Shown piece by piece: positions 51,157-63,502 of a stretch of 64,000 bases of DNA (the stretch's first letter is position 1; every line of letters starts with the position of its first letter). This stretch comes from Acidimicrobiia bacterium (lineage in GTDB: Bacteria > Acidobacteriota > Vicinamibacteria > Vicinamibacterales > UBA2999). The notes below the pieces were generated by a model that was given only the letters and a program-made list of their open reading frames with translations, did not search any database and was not told where the DNA came from. A program made the translations under genes and the position numbers. The DNA lies in NCBI GenBank assembly GCA_016871275.1, contig VFZG01000003.1, forward strand, positions 62,001 through 126,000. Reading direction: 5' to 3'.

Positions 51157-52182
51157 GTGACCTCACGGATGATCAAGCTCCTCGTCACCGGCGGAGCCGG
51201 CTTCATTGGCAGCAATTTCGTTCGCTACGCGCTGCACGCGCATCCTGACTGGCACGTCACCAATCTCGATAAGCTGACCTACGCAGGGCGTAGGGAAAAC
51301 CTGCACGACGTGATGGACAACCCGCGTCACACGTTCGTGCACGGTGACATCTGCGACGCGGCGGTGGCGGGCCCGCTGGTCGAAGCCGCGCACTACGTCG
51401 TGCACTTCGCCGCCGAAACGCACGTCGATCGCTCGATCATGGCGGCCGGCGATTTCATCAAGACCGACGTCGAAGGCTCATTCGTGCTGCTCGAAGCGGC
51501 GCGACGCAGTCCGAACCTGAAGCGGTTCGTGCAGATCTCGACGGACGAAGTCTACGGCAGCGTGCCGGAGGGATCGAGCGTCGAGACCGATGAACTGAAA
51601 CCGCGCAATCCCTACGCGGCCAGCAAGGCCGGCGCGGATCGCCTGGCCTACAGCTACTGGGCGACGCACGACGTGCCGGTGATCGTCACGCGCGCCTCGA
51701 ACAACTACGGTCCCTACCAGTTTCCCGAGAAGATCCTGCCGCTGTTCGTCACCAACCTGATGGACAACATCCCGGTGCCGCTCTACGGCGACGGCGGCAA
51801 CATCCGCGACTGGCTGCACGTGCTCGATCACTGCCGAGGCATCGACCTGCTGCTGCACTCCGGCGTCAACGGCGAGGTCTACAACATCGGCGGCGGCAAC
51901 GAGGTGAAGAACATCGACCTCACGCACCGGGTGTTGAAGCTGTCCAACAAGGGCACCGAGCTCATCAAGCCGGTGCAGGATCGCAAGGGCCACGATCGCC
52001 GCTACAGCCTGAGCAGCGCCAAGCTGAAAGCCATGGGATGGGCGCCGCAAGTGCCCTTCGAGCAGGGCCTCGCCGAGACGGTGGCGTGGTACCAGCAGAA
52101 CGAGTGGTGGTGGCGTCCCATCAAGGAGCGCGATCCCAACTACCGGGCCTACATGGACGCGCAGTACGGCAAGCGGGGTTGA
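51157..52182 (+). CDS. rfbB: dTDP-glucose 4,6-dehydratase
   Basis: 341 residues. Extended SDR: TGGAGFIGSNFVR, HFAAETHVDRSI, STDEVYGS and YAASKAGADR, which holds the catalytic Tyr and Lys. It converts dTDP-glucose to the 4-keto-6-deoxy intermediate used for rhamnose and other surface sugars. Its TGA overlaps the next gene start (TGATG). Other rml genes are not in the window. Confidence 0.92.
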   Translation: MTSRMIKLLVTGGAGFIGSNFVRYALHAHPDWHVTNLDKLTYAGRRENLHDVMDNPRHTFVHGDICDAAVAGPLVEAAHYVVHFAAETHVDRSIMAAGDFIKTDVEGSFVLLEAARRSPNLKRFVQISTDEVYGSVPEGSSVETDELKPRNPYAASKAGADRLAYSYWATHDVPVIVTRASNNYGPYQFPEKILPLFVTNLMDNIPVPLYGDGGNIRDWLHVLDHCRGIDLLLHSGVNGEVYNIGGGNEVKNIDLTHRVLKLSNKGTELIKPVQDRKGHDRRYSLSSAKLKAMGWAPQVPFEQGLAETVAWYQQNEWWWRPIKERDPNYRAYMDAQYGKRG

Positions 52183-53162
52183 TGGCGACCCTTCGACACG
52201 CTCAGGGCCATGGTGAGCGACGTCGAGCCACGATTCTCGTGACCGGTGCGGCCGGCTTCGTCGGCAGCCATCTGCTCGAGCTTCTCGAACAGCACAGCGA
52301 CGACGACATCATCGCGTGGCTGCGGCCCGGCACCGAGCCGCTGGTCGCCGGCAGGCGGGTCATGTGGCTGGGCGTCGAAATGCACGATCGCGAGGCGATC
52401 GCCGCGGCGCTGGCGTCCGCCCCGCCGTCGCAGATCTACCACCTCGCCGGGGTGCCGCATGTGGGCGATTCGTGGGGCTACGTCCACGAAACCTTCGCCG
52501 GCAACGTGCTCTGCACGCACCACCTGTTCGCGGCGCTGCGTGAGCTCCAGCTCTCGCCGCGCGTGCTCGTCACCAGCACCGCGTTTGTGTATCAGCCGCA
52601 GGCTCGCGCCATTGTCGAAAGCGACACCGTGCGGCCCAACAGTCCCTACGGCACCAGCAAGGTCGCGCAGGAAATGATCAGCGTGCGGGCGTGGCAGGAC
52701 GATGGCATTCCGGCGCTGATTGCCAGATCGTTCAACCACGTCGGCCCCCGGCAGTCACCGGCGTTCGTGGCGTCGAGCATCGCGAAACAGATCGCGGAGA
52801 TCGAAGCGGGCCAGAGGCCCGCCACGCTGCAGATGGGCAACATGGACTCGCAGCGCGACATCATGGACGTCCGCGACACCGTGCGCGCGTACCACGCGAT
52901 GATGGCGTCGGCGACTCCGGGGCAACCGTACAACGTGTGCTCCGGAAGGCCGCTGCCGATTCGAGAGCTGGTGGACCTGATGCGCTCCAAGGCGCGCGTG
53001 CCGATCACGGTCGAGCAGGACCCCGCCAGATTCCGGCCGATTGATACGCCGCTGGTGCTGGGCGATCACGGCCGGCTCACCAAAGACACCGGCTGGACTC
53101 CCTCGATTCCGCTCGAGAAAACGGTCGAAGATCTCCTGTCCTCTTGGCGGCAGCGCCCTTGA
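52182..53162 (+). CDS. GDP-4-keto-6-deoxymannose reductase-like epimerase/dehydratase
   Basis: 326 residues. Rossmann motif TGAAGFVGSH, VTSTAFVYQ, YGTSKVAQE (Tyr-Lys pair) and RSFNHVGPRQSPAFVASS, a stretch typical of GDP-4-dehydro-6-deoxymannose reductases. It would finish a 6-deoxyhexose such as GDP-rhamnose. The first 15 residues are encoded by a dispersed repeat (52189-52207), so the natural N-terminus may have been extended; homologues would begin near residue 16. Confidence 0.82.
   Translation: MATLRHAQGHGERRRATILVTGAAGFVGSHLLELLEQHSDDDIIAWLRPGTEPLVAGRRVMWLGVEMHDREAIAAALASAPPSQIYHLAGVPHVGDSWGYVHETFAGNVLCTHHLFAALRELQLSPRVLVTSTAFVYQPQARAIVESDTVRPNSPYGTSKVAQEMISVRAWQDDGIPALIARSFNHVGPRQSPAFVASSIAKQIAEIEAGQRPATLQMGNMDSQRDIMDVRDTVRAYHAMMASATPGQPYNVCSGRPLPIRELVDLMRSKARVPITVEQDPARFRPIDTPLVLGDHGRLTKDTGWTPSIPLEKTVEDLLSSWRQRP
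52189..52207. repeat. Dispersed 19-bp repeat, copy B, within a coding start
   Basis: CCCTTCGACACGCTCAGGG, whose reverse complement matches 17 of 19 bases of the copy at 31797-31815. It encodes residues about 3-9 of the epimerase. Confidence 0.7.
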
Positions 53163-53217
53163 CTGGCGAATAAACAGCGAAAATAATGCGGGGTCGGCCC
53201 ACGAACGGGAAATCGCC

Positions 53218-54216
53218 ATGGCCACGCACCCGCTGCTCTTCGACCTCGGCTCATCCCCGACAACTCGCGACGTCGCCAGCCTGATCAGGAACGGCGGCCT
53301 GTCAGCGCTGCCGGACGCGCGCCGGCGTGGTGACGCGGCCACCTACCAGGAAGTCCGCTGCCGTTCGGCATTGAACCGCTGCAAGGGCATGCCGTTCATG
53401 AAGTGGACGCTGAACCCGTATCGCGGCTGCACCCACGGCTGCCACTACTGCTTCGCGCGGAAATACCAGCATCAACTGGAGCTCAATGCCGGCGATGACT
53501 TCGCGTCGGTGATCTTCGTGAAGACCAACTTCGTCGAGGTCCTCAGGCGTGAGCTCGACAGACCGTCGTGGGACCGGGAGAACATCGGCTTGGGGACTGC
53601 AACCGATCCGTACCAGCCGATTGAAGGCACCTACCAGATCTCGCGCGGCGTGCTGCAGGTGCTCGCCCAGGCCGCGACGCCGGTCGGGATTGTCACCAAG
53701 GGACCCCTGATCGTTCGCGACAAGGACGTGCTGCAGGAGCTGTCGTCGCGGACCGAGTGCCGCGTGCACATCAGCATTCCGACGGTCGACGAAGACGCCT
53801 GGGACCGTCTCGAACCCGGCGTGGCGCACCCGGCGCAACGGCTCCGAGCCGTGCGTCAGCTGGTGGACGCCGGGATTGACTGCGGCGTGTTGATGGCGCC
53901 GATGGTCCCCGGCTTCTCCACCCACCCGGCAAAGATCGAGCGCACCGTCAAGGCGATTGCCGACAGCGGCGCGCGCTCGCTGGGCGCGATGGTGATGCAC
54001 CTCGAGGGCGGCACGCGCGATCACTTCATGTCGGTGATCAGCCGCGAGTACCCGCACATGTCGGCGCGCTACCAGCAGCTCTACGCCAGCAAATACGTCG
54101 CGAAGGACTACGACCGCAAGGTGCAGGAAGTGGTGTCGCTGATGCGTGAGCGGTACGGTCTCAGCCCACGCCGGAAGAAGGCGCCAGCAGGGAGCGCAAC
54201 ACGGCCGCGATCGTAG
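53218..54216 (+). CDS. Radical SAM protein, spore-photoproduct-lyase/Rv2578c-like
   Basis: 332 residues from ATG at 53218. The radical-SAM cluster motif CxxxCxxC is in GCTHGCHYCFARKYQHQ, preceded by KWTLNPYRGC, the signature of the SplB-related family seen in non-sporeformers. Later motifs are GTATDPYQPIEG and TKGPLIVRDKDVL. It may repair DNA or modify another substrate. Its last 56 bp overlap the convergent M20 peptidase gene. Confidence 0.85.
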   Translation: MATHPLLFDLGSSPTTRDVASLIRNGGLSALPDARRRGDAATYQEVRCRSALNRCKGMPFMKWTLNPYRGCTHGCHYCFARKYQHQLELNAGDDFASVIFVKTNFVEVLRRELDRPSWDRENIGLGTATDPYQPIEGTYQISRGVLQVLAQAATPVGIVTKGPLIVRDKDVLQELSSRTECRVHISIPTVDEDAWDRLEPGVAHPAQRLRAVRQLVDAGIDCGVLMAPMVPGFSTHPAKIERTVKAIADSGARSLGAMVMHLEGGTRDHFMSVISREYPHMSARYQQLYASKYVAKDYDRKVQEVVSLMRERYGLSPRRKKAPAGSATRPRS

Positions 54217-55342
54217 CGGCCCTCGGGACGAGGGCGTCAATCTCGACGTGTTCGTGCATGGCATGAGCGCCGTCGCCAATCGCACCGAATCCGTCGAGCG
54301 TGGGAATACCCACGGCCGCCGTGAAGTTGCCGTCTGAGCCGCCGCCCGCCGCGCCTTCGTCAAGCGCCACTCCGATTTCGGCCGCTGCCGCCTTCGCCAG
54401 CTCGAACAGCTTCACGACAGCGGCGGTCCGCTCCAGCGGCGGGCGCTCGAATCCACCGGTCACGAACAGTTCAGCGCCGGGCAGCTGCGGCCGAAGCGCG
54501 TGCATCGCCCGCTGCACGCGTTCGGCGTCGGCGCGGGTGATGGCGCGCGCGTCGATGGTGGCACGCGCGTCCGCGGGCACGACATTGACGCGCGTGCCGC
54601 CCGACATCACGCCCGCGGTCAGCGTCACGCCGTTGGCGGGATCCTGCAACGCCTCGATCGCCACGAGCTGGCGCGCCAGCTCCCGAATGGCGCTGACGCC
54701 CTTGCCCGGGTCCAGGCCCGCGTGCGCAGACACGCCTTTCGCGACCATCTCGAACTGCCCGACGCCCTTGCGGCTGGTCTTGAGCGCGCCGCCGGGCAGC
54801 GACGGTTCGAAGACCAGCACCGCCGCGCTGTTCGACGCTTCCGACTCGATCAGCGCCCGTGAGGTGGCGCTGCCGATCTCTTCATCGGTGGTCCACAGCA
54901 TCACGATCTGTGCATCGCCAAGCCCCCCGGCCTCATGCACCACGCGCGTGGCCAGGGTGGCGAGCCCGATGCCGGCCTTCATATCGAAGACGCCCGGGCC
55001 GTGCAGCCGGCCGCCGTCCCGCTTGATCGGCATGGTGGCGAGCGTCCCGATCGGCCAGACGGTATCGAAATGGCCGAGCAGCAGGATCTGCCGAGATCCG
55101 GCACCAACGCGCGCGCGGAGATGATGGCCCGCCTTCGCCGTGGCCCCGGCGGGCAGGAGGGCAGCAGCGGGTGGAATGCGCGTCACGTCGGCGCCGATCG
55201 CGCTCAGCCTGGCGGCCAGCTCATCGCCGCAGCGGTTGACGGCCACCGGATCGTCGCTCGGTGACTCGATCGACACCAGCGCCTCGATGAATTCCAGCAG
55301 CCATGGCTGATGAGCGCGGCACGTGTCCAGAAATGCGTCCAA
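54161..55342 (-). CDS. M20 family metallopeptidase (glutamate carboxypeptidase-like)
   Basis: 393 residues from a TTG at 55342. Zinc ligands and catalytic residues are recognisable: LLGHFDTVWP, GPGVFDMKAG, TTDEEIGS and HAMHEHV, plus the dimerisation insert. Closest to carboxypeptidase G2-type enzymes that remove C-terminal glutamate. Shares a near-palindromic promoter with the divergent secreted protein; the start codons are 19 bp apart. Confidence 0.87.
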   Translation of the reverse strand: MDAFLDTCRAHQPWLLEFIEALVSIESPSDDPVAVNRCGDELAARLSAIGADVTRIPPAAALLPAGATAKAGHHLRARVGAGSRQILLLGHFDTVWPIGTLATMPIKRDGGRLHGPGVFDMKAGIGLATLATRVVHEAGGLGDAQIVMLWTTDEEIGSATSRALIESEASNSAAVLVFEPSLPGGALKTSRKGVGQFEMVAKGVSAHAGLDPGKGVSAIRELARQLVAIEALQDPANGVTLTAGVMSGGTRVNVVPADARATIDARAITRADAERVQRAMHALRPQLPGAELFVTGGFERPPLERTAAVVKLFELAKAAAAEIGVALDEGAAGGGSDGNFTAAVGIPTLDGFGAIGDGAHAMHEHVEIDALVPRAATIAAVLRSLLAPSSGVG

Positions 55343-55349
55343 GCAGGCC

Positions 55350-55357
55350 TATAATAA
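55350..55357. promoter_or_regulatory. Bidirectional promoter with palindromic -10
   Basis: TATAAT at 55350-55355 (perfect) ends 6 nt before GTG 55362 on the plus strand. On the minus strand TATTAT at 55357-55352 ends 9 nt before the TTG of the M20 gene. Both genes must be leaderless or nearly so. Confidence 0.6.
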
Positions 55358-55361
55358 GTCG

Positions 55362-55883
55362 GTGCTGCGATTGTCCGGTGCTGTGATGTTGAGTCTGTGC
55401 GCCACCCTGGCGGCTGCGCAGACACCGCGGCCTTTTCCTCAGCCGAGCGCGCCGAAGCCGCAACCCCCGCCGGCCGCCACCACGCCCGCTCCGCTCCCGA
55501 CTCCGGCGGCGGCGCCGCGGACGGACGGCAGTCCAGGAGAGGCCGAGCTCGGCGCACCAATCTATCCGTCCGCCGTCTTCCTGACGTCTTACGATGCGGG
55601 ACGCGGGCAGCGCTTCTACATCTTCGGCGCCAACGTGCCGTACGCCGACCTGGTCAGCTACTACAAGACGGTGTTGAAGAAGGGCGGCGATGAACTGTTC
55701 GAGACGCCGCCCACCCACCAGTTCGAGACGGTGCGGTTCCGGAACGAGACGATGGCGTTTCCGCCGAGCGTGACGATCAAGGACTACGCGTCCGGCGGAT
55801 CGGCGGGATATCCGAATCCGAAACCAAACGGGACGCCGGCCCGGTTTTCCACCCTGATCCAGATCGTCCCGGCCCCGAAGTAG
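55362..55883 (+). CDS. Exported Pro-rich protein of unknown function
   Basis: 173 residues from GTG at 55362, fixed by the perfect TATAAT 6 nt upstream; upstream in-frame starts would overlap the promoter. A signal peptide ends at LAAAQT, then an about 45-residue Pro/Ala-rich spacer and a globular domain with GAPIYPSAVFLTSYDAGRGQ and YFGANVPYADLVSYYKTVLKKGG-like text. I cannot name the family. Its TAG abuts the thiC stop. Confidence 0.7.
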   Translation: MLRLSGAVMLSLCATLAAAQTPRPFPQPSAPKPQPPPAATTPAPLPTPAAAPRTDGSPGEAELGAPIYPSAVFLTSYDAGRGQRFYIFGANVPYADLVSYYKTVLKKGGDELFETPPTHQFETVRFRNETMAFPPSVTIKDYASGGSAGYPNPKPNGTPARFSTLIQIVPAPK

Positions 55884-59926
<4,043 letters not shown>

Positions 59927-59927
59927 C

Positions 59928-59948
59928 GGGCTACGGGCTGCGGGCTAC
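59928..59948. repeat. Heptad array 7: GGGCTAC, GGGCTGC, GGGCTAC
   Basis: Three 7-bp units between convergent hrpB and the M1 peptidase; the third unit holds the M1 stop codon. Sequence differs from the GAAGTGA arrays. Confidence 0.65.
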
Positions 59949-61612
59949 GGCAGCCGGCCGTTGGCGTCGAGAACCTGCACGTTCACGTAGAACAACTCGG
60001 TCGCCACCTTGAAGGCGTCCTTCCCTGCCGCCCACTCCATCGATTTCCAGTCAGCGGCCGGCTGAATCACCCGCCACTTCGCGGGATCGCCGACCTTGAT
60101 GGGCAGCGCGAAGCCGCGCTCGTCGGCTCTCCAGCGATAGGACACCCGCCTGGCGGCCTCATCGAACGTCAGCTCCAGCACCGGCAGGTCGGCGCGGCGC
60201 AGGTACTGGTCGAAGATCGGTGTCATGTCCCGCTTCAGTTCGGCACTGAAGAAGCCCGCCAGGTCCTCGGTCATGATGTTCTGGTACTTGAACCTGTCGT
60301 AGGTGTCGCGCATCAGCTTCCACCACCGCGCGTCGTCGTTGACGGCGTTGCGCAGCGTGTCCAGGAACAGCGCCCCCTTGAAGTACATGTCCTGGTTCGG
60401 CGTGCGGTGGATGCCGCGCTGCGTGATGATGGGTTCGCGGTTGCCGACCTTCGACTTGTAGCCGTTGGCGTATTTGATGGCATCCTCGCGACCGAACAAC
60501 GCCTCGACGTAAATGAACTCGAGATAGTTGCACCAGCCTTCCTGGATCCACATGTCGGAGACGTCCGCAGCGGAGATCGAGTTGCCGTACCACTCGTGCG
60601 CGCTCTCGTGAATGATGATGAAGTCGAACTTCAGGCTGACGCCGACGCCGGTCCAATCGCGCTCGAGATAGCCGTTGGCGTAGCGGTTGCCGTAGGTCAC
60701 GGCGCTCTGGTGCTCCATGCCCGAGTACGGCACTTCAATCAGCTTGAAGCCGTCTTTCGGGAATGGATAGGGACCGATGTGCTTCTCGAAGGCCTCCAGC
60801 ATCGGCTTCGCCTGCGCGAACTGGACTTTGGCCTTCTCCAGGTTCCCCGGCAGCACGAAATAGTCCATCGTCAAATTGCCGTGCACCTCGGCGAAGTGCG
60901 CATACTCGGCGATGTTGAGCGAGACGTTGTAGGAGTTGATTGGATAGTGCACGCGGTAGTCCCAGCGCGTGTAGCCGTCACCGAGATCGGTCTTGCCCAT
61001 GAAGCGGCCATTCGAGACGTTGGTCAGCCCGTTGGGCACGGCGACGCGGATGTCGGCGCCGTCGTTCGGCTCGTCGCGCCACTGGTCCTTGCTCGGCCAC
61101 CACGACGCGGACCCCTCACCCTCGTTGGCGGTGTTGATCCAGTGCCTGCCGTCGGGCGTGGTCCGGAATGCCAGCGCGCCGAAGCGGCCTTCCTCTCGGG
61201 GCTGACCGGAGTAGTGAAACTCAATCGAATAGGTGCGTCCGTTGCGCAGCGTCTCCGGGAAATCAATGTAGACCGTGTTGTGGTCGCGCTGGTAGTTCAG
61301 CGCCTGCGCGCCCATCACGACCTTCTCGACCGTGTAATTCGAGAACAACTCCAGCTGGATCCGGTTGTCGTCCCTGAGCATCTTGAAGCGAACGGTGTTC
61401 TTGCCCGAGATGAACTTCTTTTCCGGGTTGACCCTGATGTCGAGGTCGTAGTGCAGCAGGTCGTTGTTGGCGCGATACCGGCCGTATTCGCCGCGCAGGA
61501 TGTCGGTCCGCGACGGCGCTCTCATGGTGCTGGGCGGCTGGGGCTTCTGTTGGGCGGCCGCGTCGGACGCGGCACCGAGAACCATCAGGAATACGAGGGC
61601 TGCTGAACGCAT
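59945..61612 (-). CDS. M1 family zinc aminopeptidase
   Basis: 555 residues. A signal peptide (about 1-19) precedes a domain with HWINTANEGEGSASWWPSKD and the catalytic site HESAHEWYGNSI...WIQEGW, the HExxH-x18-E zinc motif. An exopeptidase exported to the periplasm or outside. It lacks the usual GAMEN motif in exact form (GMEHQ is present: PYSGMEHQSAV). ATG at 61612 has TAAAAT ending 6 nt upstream, a leaderless-type start. Confidence 0.88.
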   Translation of the reverse strand: MRSAALVFLMVLGAASDAAAQQKPQPPSTMRAPSRTDILRGEYGRYRANNDLLHYDLDIRVNPEKKFISGKNTVRFKMLRDDNRIQLELFSNYTVEKVVMGAQALNYQRDHNTVYIDFPETLRNGRTYSIEFHYSGQPREEGRFGALAFRTTPDGRHWINTANEGEGSASWWPSKDQWRDEPNDGADIRVAVPNGLTNVSNGRFMGKTDLGDGYTRWDYRVHYPINSYNVSLNIAEYAHFAEVHGNLTMDYFVLPGNLEKAKVQFAQAKPMLEAFEKHIGPYPFPKDGFKLIEVPYSGMEHQSAVTYGNRYANGYLERDWTGVGVSLKFDFIIIHESAHEWYGNSISAADVSDMWIQEGWCNYLEFIYVEALFGREDAIKYANGYKSKVGNREPIITQRGIHRTPNQDMYFKGALFLDTLRNAVNDDARWWKLMRDTYDRFKYQNIMTEDLAGFFSAELKRDMTPIFDQYLRRADLPVLELTFDEAARRVSYRWRADERGFALPIKVGDPAKWRVIQPAADWKSMEWAAGKDAFKVATELFYVNVQVLDANGRLP

Positions 61613-61618
61613 GGCTGA

Positions 61619-61624
61619 ATTTTA
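61619..61624 (-). promoter_or_regulatory. -10-like TAAAAT for a leaderless start
   Basis: Minus-strand TAAAAT (5 of 6 matches) ends 6 nt before the M1 peptidase ATG at 61612. Confidence 0.5.
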
Positions 61625-61757
61625 CCTTTGCTCGGCCCCACCAAGTCTCGCCACGCGAGCGCTCGCTGAAGGCCGGCCGCGAGCAGCTGGCGTCAGTTGT
61701 GGAATCGGTCAATCTGTGGACTAGTCTAGCCAGGCACCCTGATACCTGCGATAAGGC

Positions 61758-62621
61758 ATGCGCTTCTGCAAGCTTATCGTCGTCGCAATCGTGGTGCTCA
61801 CCAGCACCGGCGTCGGCTCAATGTATTACCTGGCCGGACAGCAGGCTGGACCGGCGATCACGATCGCTGCCCCGGCGAGGTTCATCGGCCGCGCCCCGCC
61901 GATCGATCACAAACCGTGCGTCAAGCGCTTCGTGGACTCGAACATTCCGATCGATCAGCGGTGCCTCGATCGCGTCGTGCCCGCCATCGCCGCTGCGACA
62001 CCGGACCTGAAGATCGACACCACTTCCCCGGAAGGTCGGCTCAAGGCCTTCCTGGAGATCAACGGCAACCTGCGCAAGAAGAACGGCGACATCATCGCGT
62101 CGCTCGCCGCGAACAGCGCGCCGAGGATGTTGTGGCGCGAGGCGTTCGCGCAGATGGGCAATTCACAAGTCGAGTCGCGCGTCGCCGATCGCCGCGCCTA
62201 CTTCTTCGGCAACCAGGAAATCGATCGCCAGGTACACCTCGGCTTCGACCTGGCCACCGTGCAGCAGGCGCCCGTGCATGCTTCGAACACCGGCACGGTG
62301 GTGTTCGCCGACTACCTGGGCATTTACGGCAACTGCGTGGTCCTCGATCCCGGGCTCGGCGTGCAGACGCTCTACGCACACCTGTCAAGCATCGGCGTCA
62401 AGGTCGGCGACACGATCACCAAGGGGCAAGAACTGGACCGCACCGGCATCACCGGCCTGGCGGGCGGCGATCACCTGCACTTCACCATCCTGCTGCAGGG
62501 CGTGGCGGTCAACCCGGTCGAGTGGTGGGACGCCCACTGGCTGCAGGACCGCGTCACGCGGAAGATTGCCGAGGCGAGCCTCGCGAGAGCTACGGCGGGC
62601 AGGCCGGCCCCGCCGCGCTAG
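61758..62621 (+). CDS. M23 family (LytM-type) metallopeptidase
   Basis: 287 residues. A transmembrane or signal helix (about residues 5-27) precedes an N-terminal region with one Cys pair. The LytM domain at about 150-260 has HLGFDLA (HxGxD) and HLHF, both zinc motifs, so it should cleave peptidoglycan cross-bridges or act as an LytM-like activator. Its TAG is shared as CTAG with the stop of the opposite-strand gene. Confidence 0.88.
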   Translation: MRFCKLIVVAIVVLTSTGVGSMYYLAGQQAGPAITIAAPARFIGRAPPIDHKPCVKRFVDSNIPIDQRCLDRVVPAIAAATPDLKIDTTSPEGRLKAFLEINGNLRKKNGDIIASLAANSAPRMLWREAFAQMGNSQVESRVADRRAYFFGNQEIDRQVHLGFDLATVQQAPVHASNTGTVVFADYLGIYGNCVVLDPGLGVQTLYAHLSSIGVKVGDTITKGQELDRTGITGLAGGDHLHFTILLQGVAVNPVEWWDAHWLQDRVTRKIAEASLARATAGRPAPPR

Positions 62622-63502
62622 CGAACCGTCACGCTGACGTCGTGCGGCGTGTGGATGCTGGCATCCTCCGCGTAGGCGCGCAGGAGGTAATTGCCGGGCT
62701 TGTCGAAGGTGATCTTCGCCGTCGCCTTGCCATCCACCACGCGGATGACGCGCGGTTCGAACTGCGCGACACCGGGACCGCGCCACTGCACCCAGCTGAC
62801 CCTCAGCGAGTCGTTCAGCGGCCGCTCGGCAGGACGCTCCTTGATGCCGGCGACACTGGCGCCGCGATCGACGCGCGGACGCGGATAGCCGTCATCCTCG
62901 ATCGACAACGTCAGCGAGAGCGGCTGCCCCACCGTGGCTTCCTGTTTCGGCGGCGGATTGACCACCTTCGGCGCAGCGTTCAGAGGTTCATCGAAATCCA
63001 CGGCAGTGCGGCTGCCGCGGTTCGCGGAGATCGTGCCCTGATCCACTTCCCACACCGGCCAGAGCGAGCCGAACGCCTTCTGCGTGACGCCGTTCGCCGT
63101 CACGGTCCAGACCAGGTCGCGATCTTTCGGAAAATTGGCCGGCACGACCACCTTGAAGGCAAAACGCGAACGCCGTGGTTCGAAGACCTCGGTCTGGCCC
63201 ATGTCCTCGCCGTTGAAGCCGTTGTTCGGGCCGACGGGCACGTTCAATCGTTCCTCGTAGTTGCGATTCAGGTAGCCGAACCACATCGAATAGGTGCCGT
63301 CGGGGTTCTTCTCCCACCCTTCGAACACCGGCTGTACACTCTGGCCGCGCGCGTAACGGACGGTGTTGTTGTAGATCTCCGAACCGGCCGCGGACGTCGA
63401 GCCAATCGCCGGCGCGCCGACCGGCTGTTGCGCGCCGGTGCCCACAGCGCCGGCCACCAGGCCGGCGCACACCACGCCAAGCGCGTATCGGGTGATGGTC
63501 AT
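62618..63502 (-). CDS. Exported protein of unknown function
   Basis: 294 residues with a signal peptide (about 1-24, AGAVGTGAQQ). It contains WEKNPDGTYSMWFGYLNRNYEE and ends in a beta-rich domain KITFDKPGNYLLRAYAEDAS resembling Ig-like or bacterial-Ig folds. It overlaps the upstream fragment by ATGA, so the two are coupled. The repeated aromatic/Gly text suggests a periplasmic or surface partner of the monooxygenase-like protein. Confidence 0.65.
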   Translation of the reverse strand: MTITRYALGVVCAGLVAGAVGTGAQQPVGAPAIGSTSAAGSEIYNNTVRYARGQSVQPVFEGWEKNPDGTYSMWFGYLNRNYEERLNVPVGPNNGFNGEDMGQTEVFEPRRSRFAFKVVVPANFPKDRDLVWTVTANGVTQKAFGSLWPVWEVDQGTISANRGSRTAVDFDEPLNAAPKVVNPPPKQEATVGQPLSLTLSIEDDGYPRPRVDRGASVAGIKERPAERPLNDSLRVSWVQWRGPGVAQFEPRVIRVVDGKATAKITFDKPGNYLLRAYAEDASIHTPHDVSVTVR

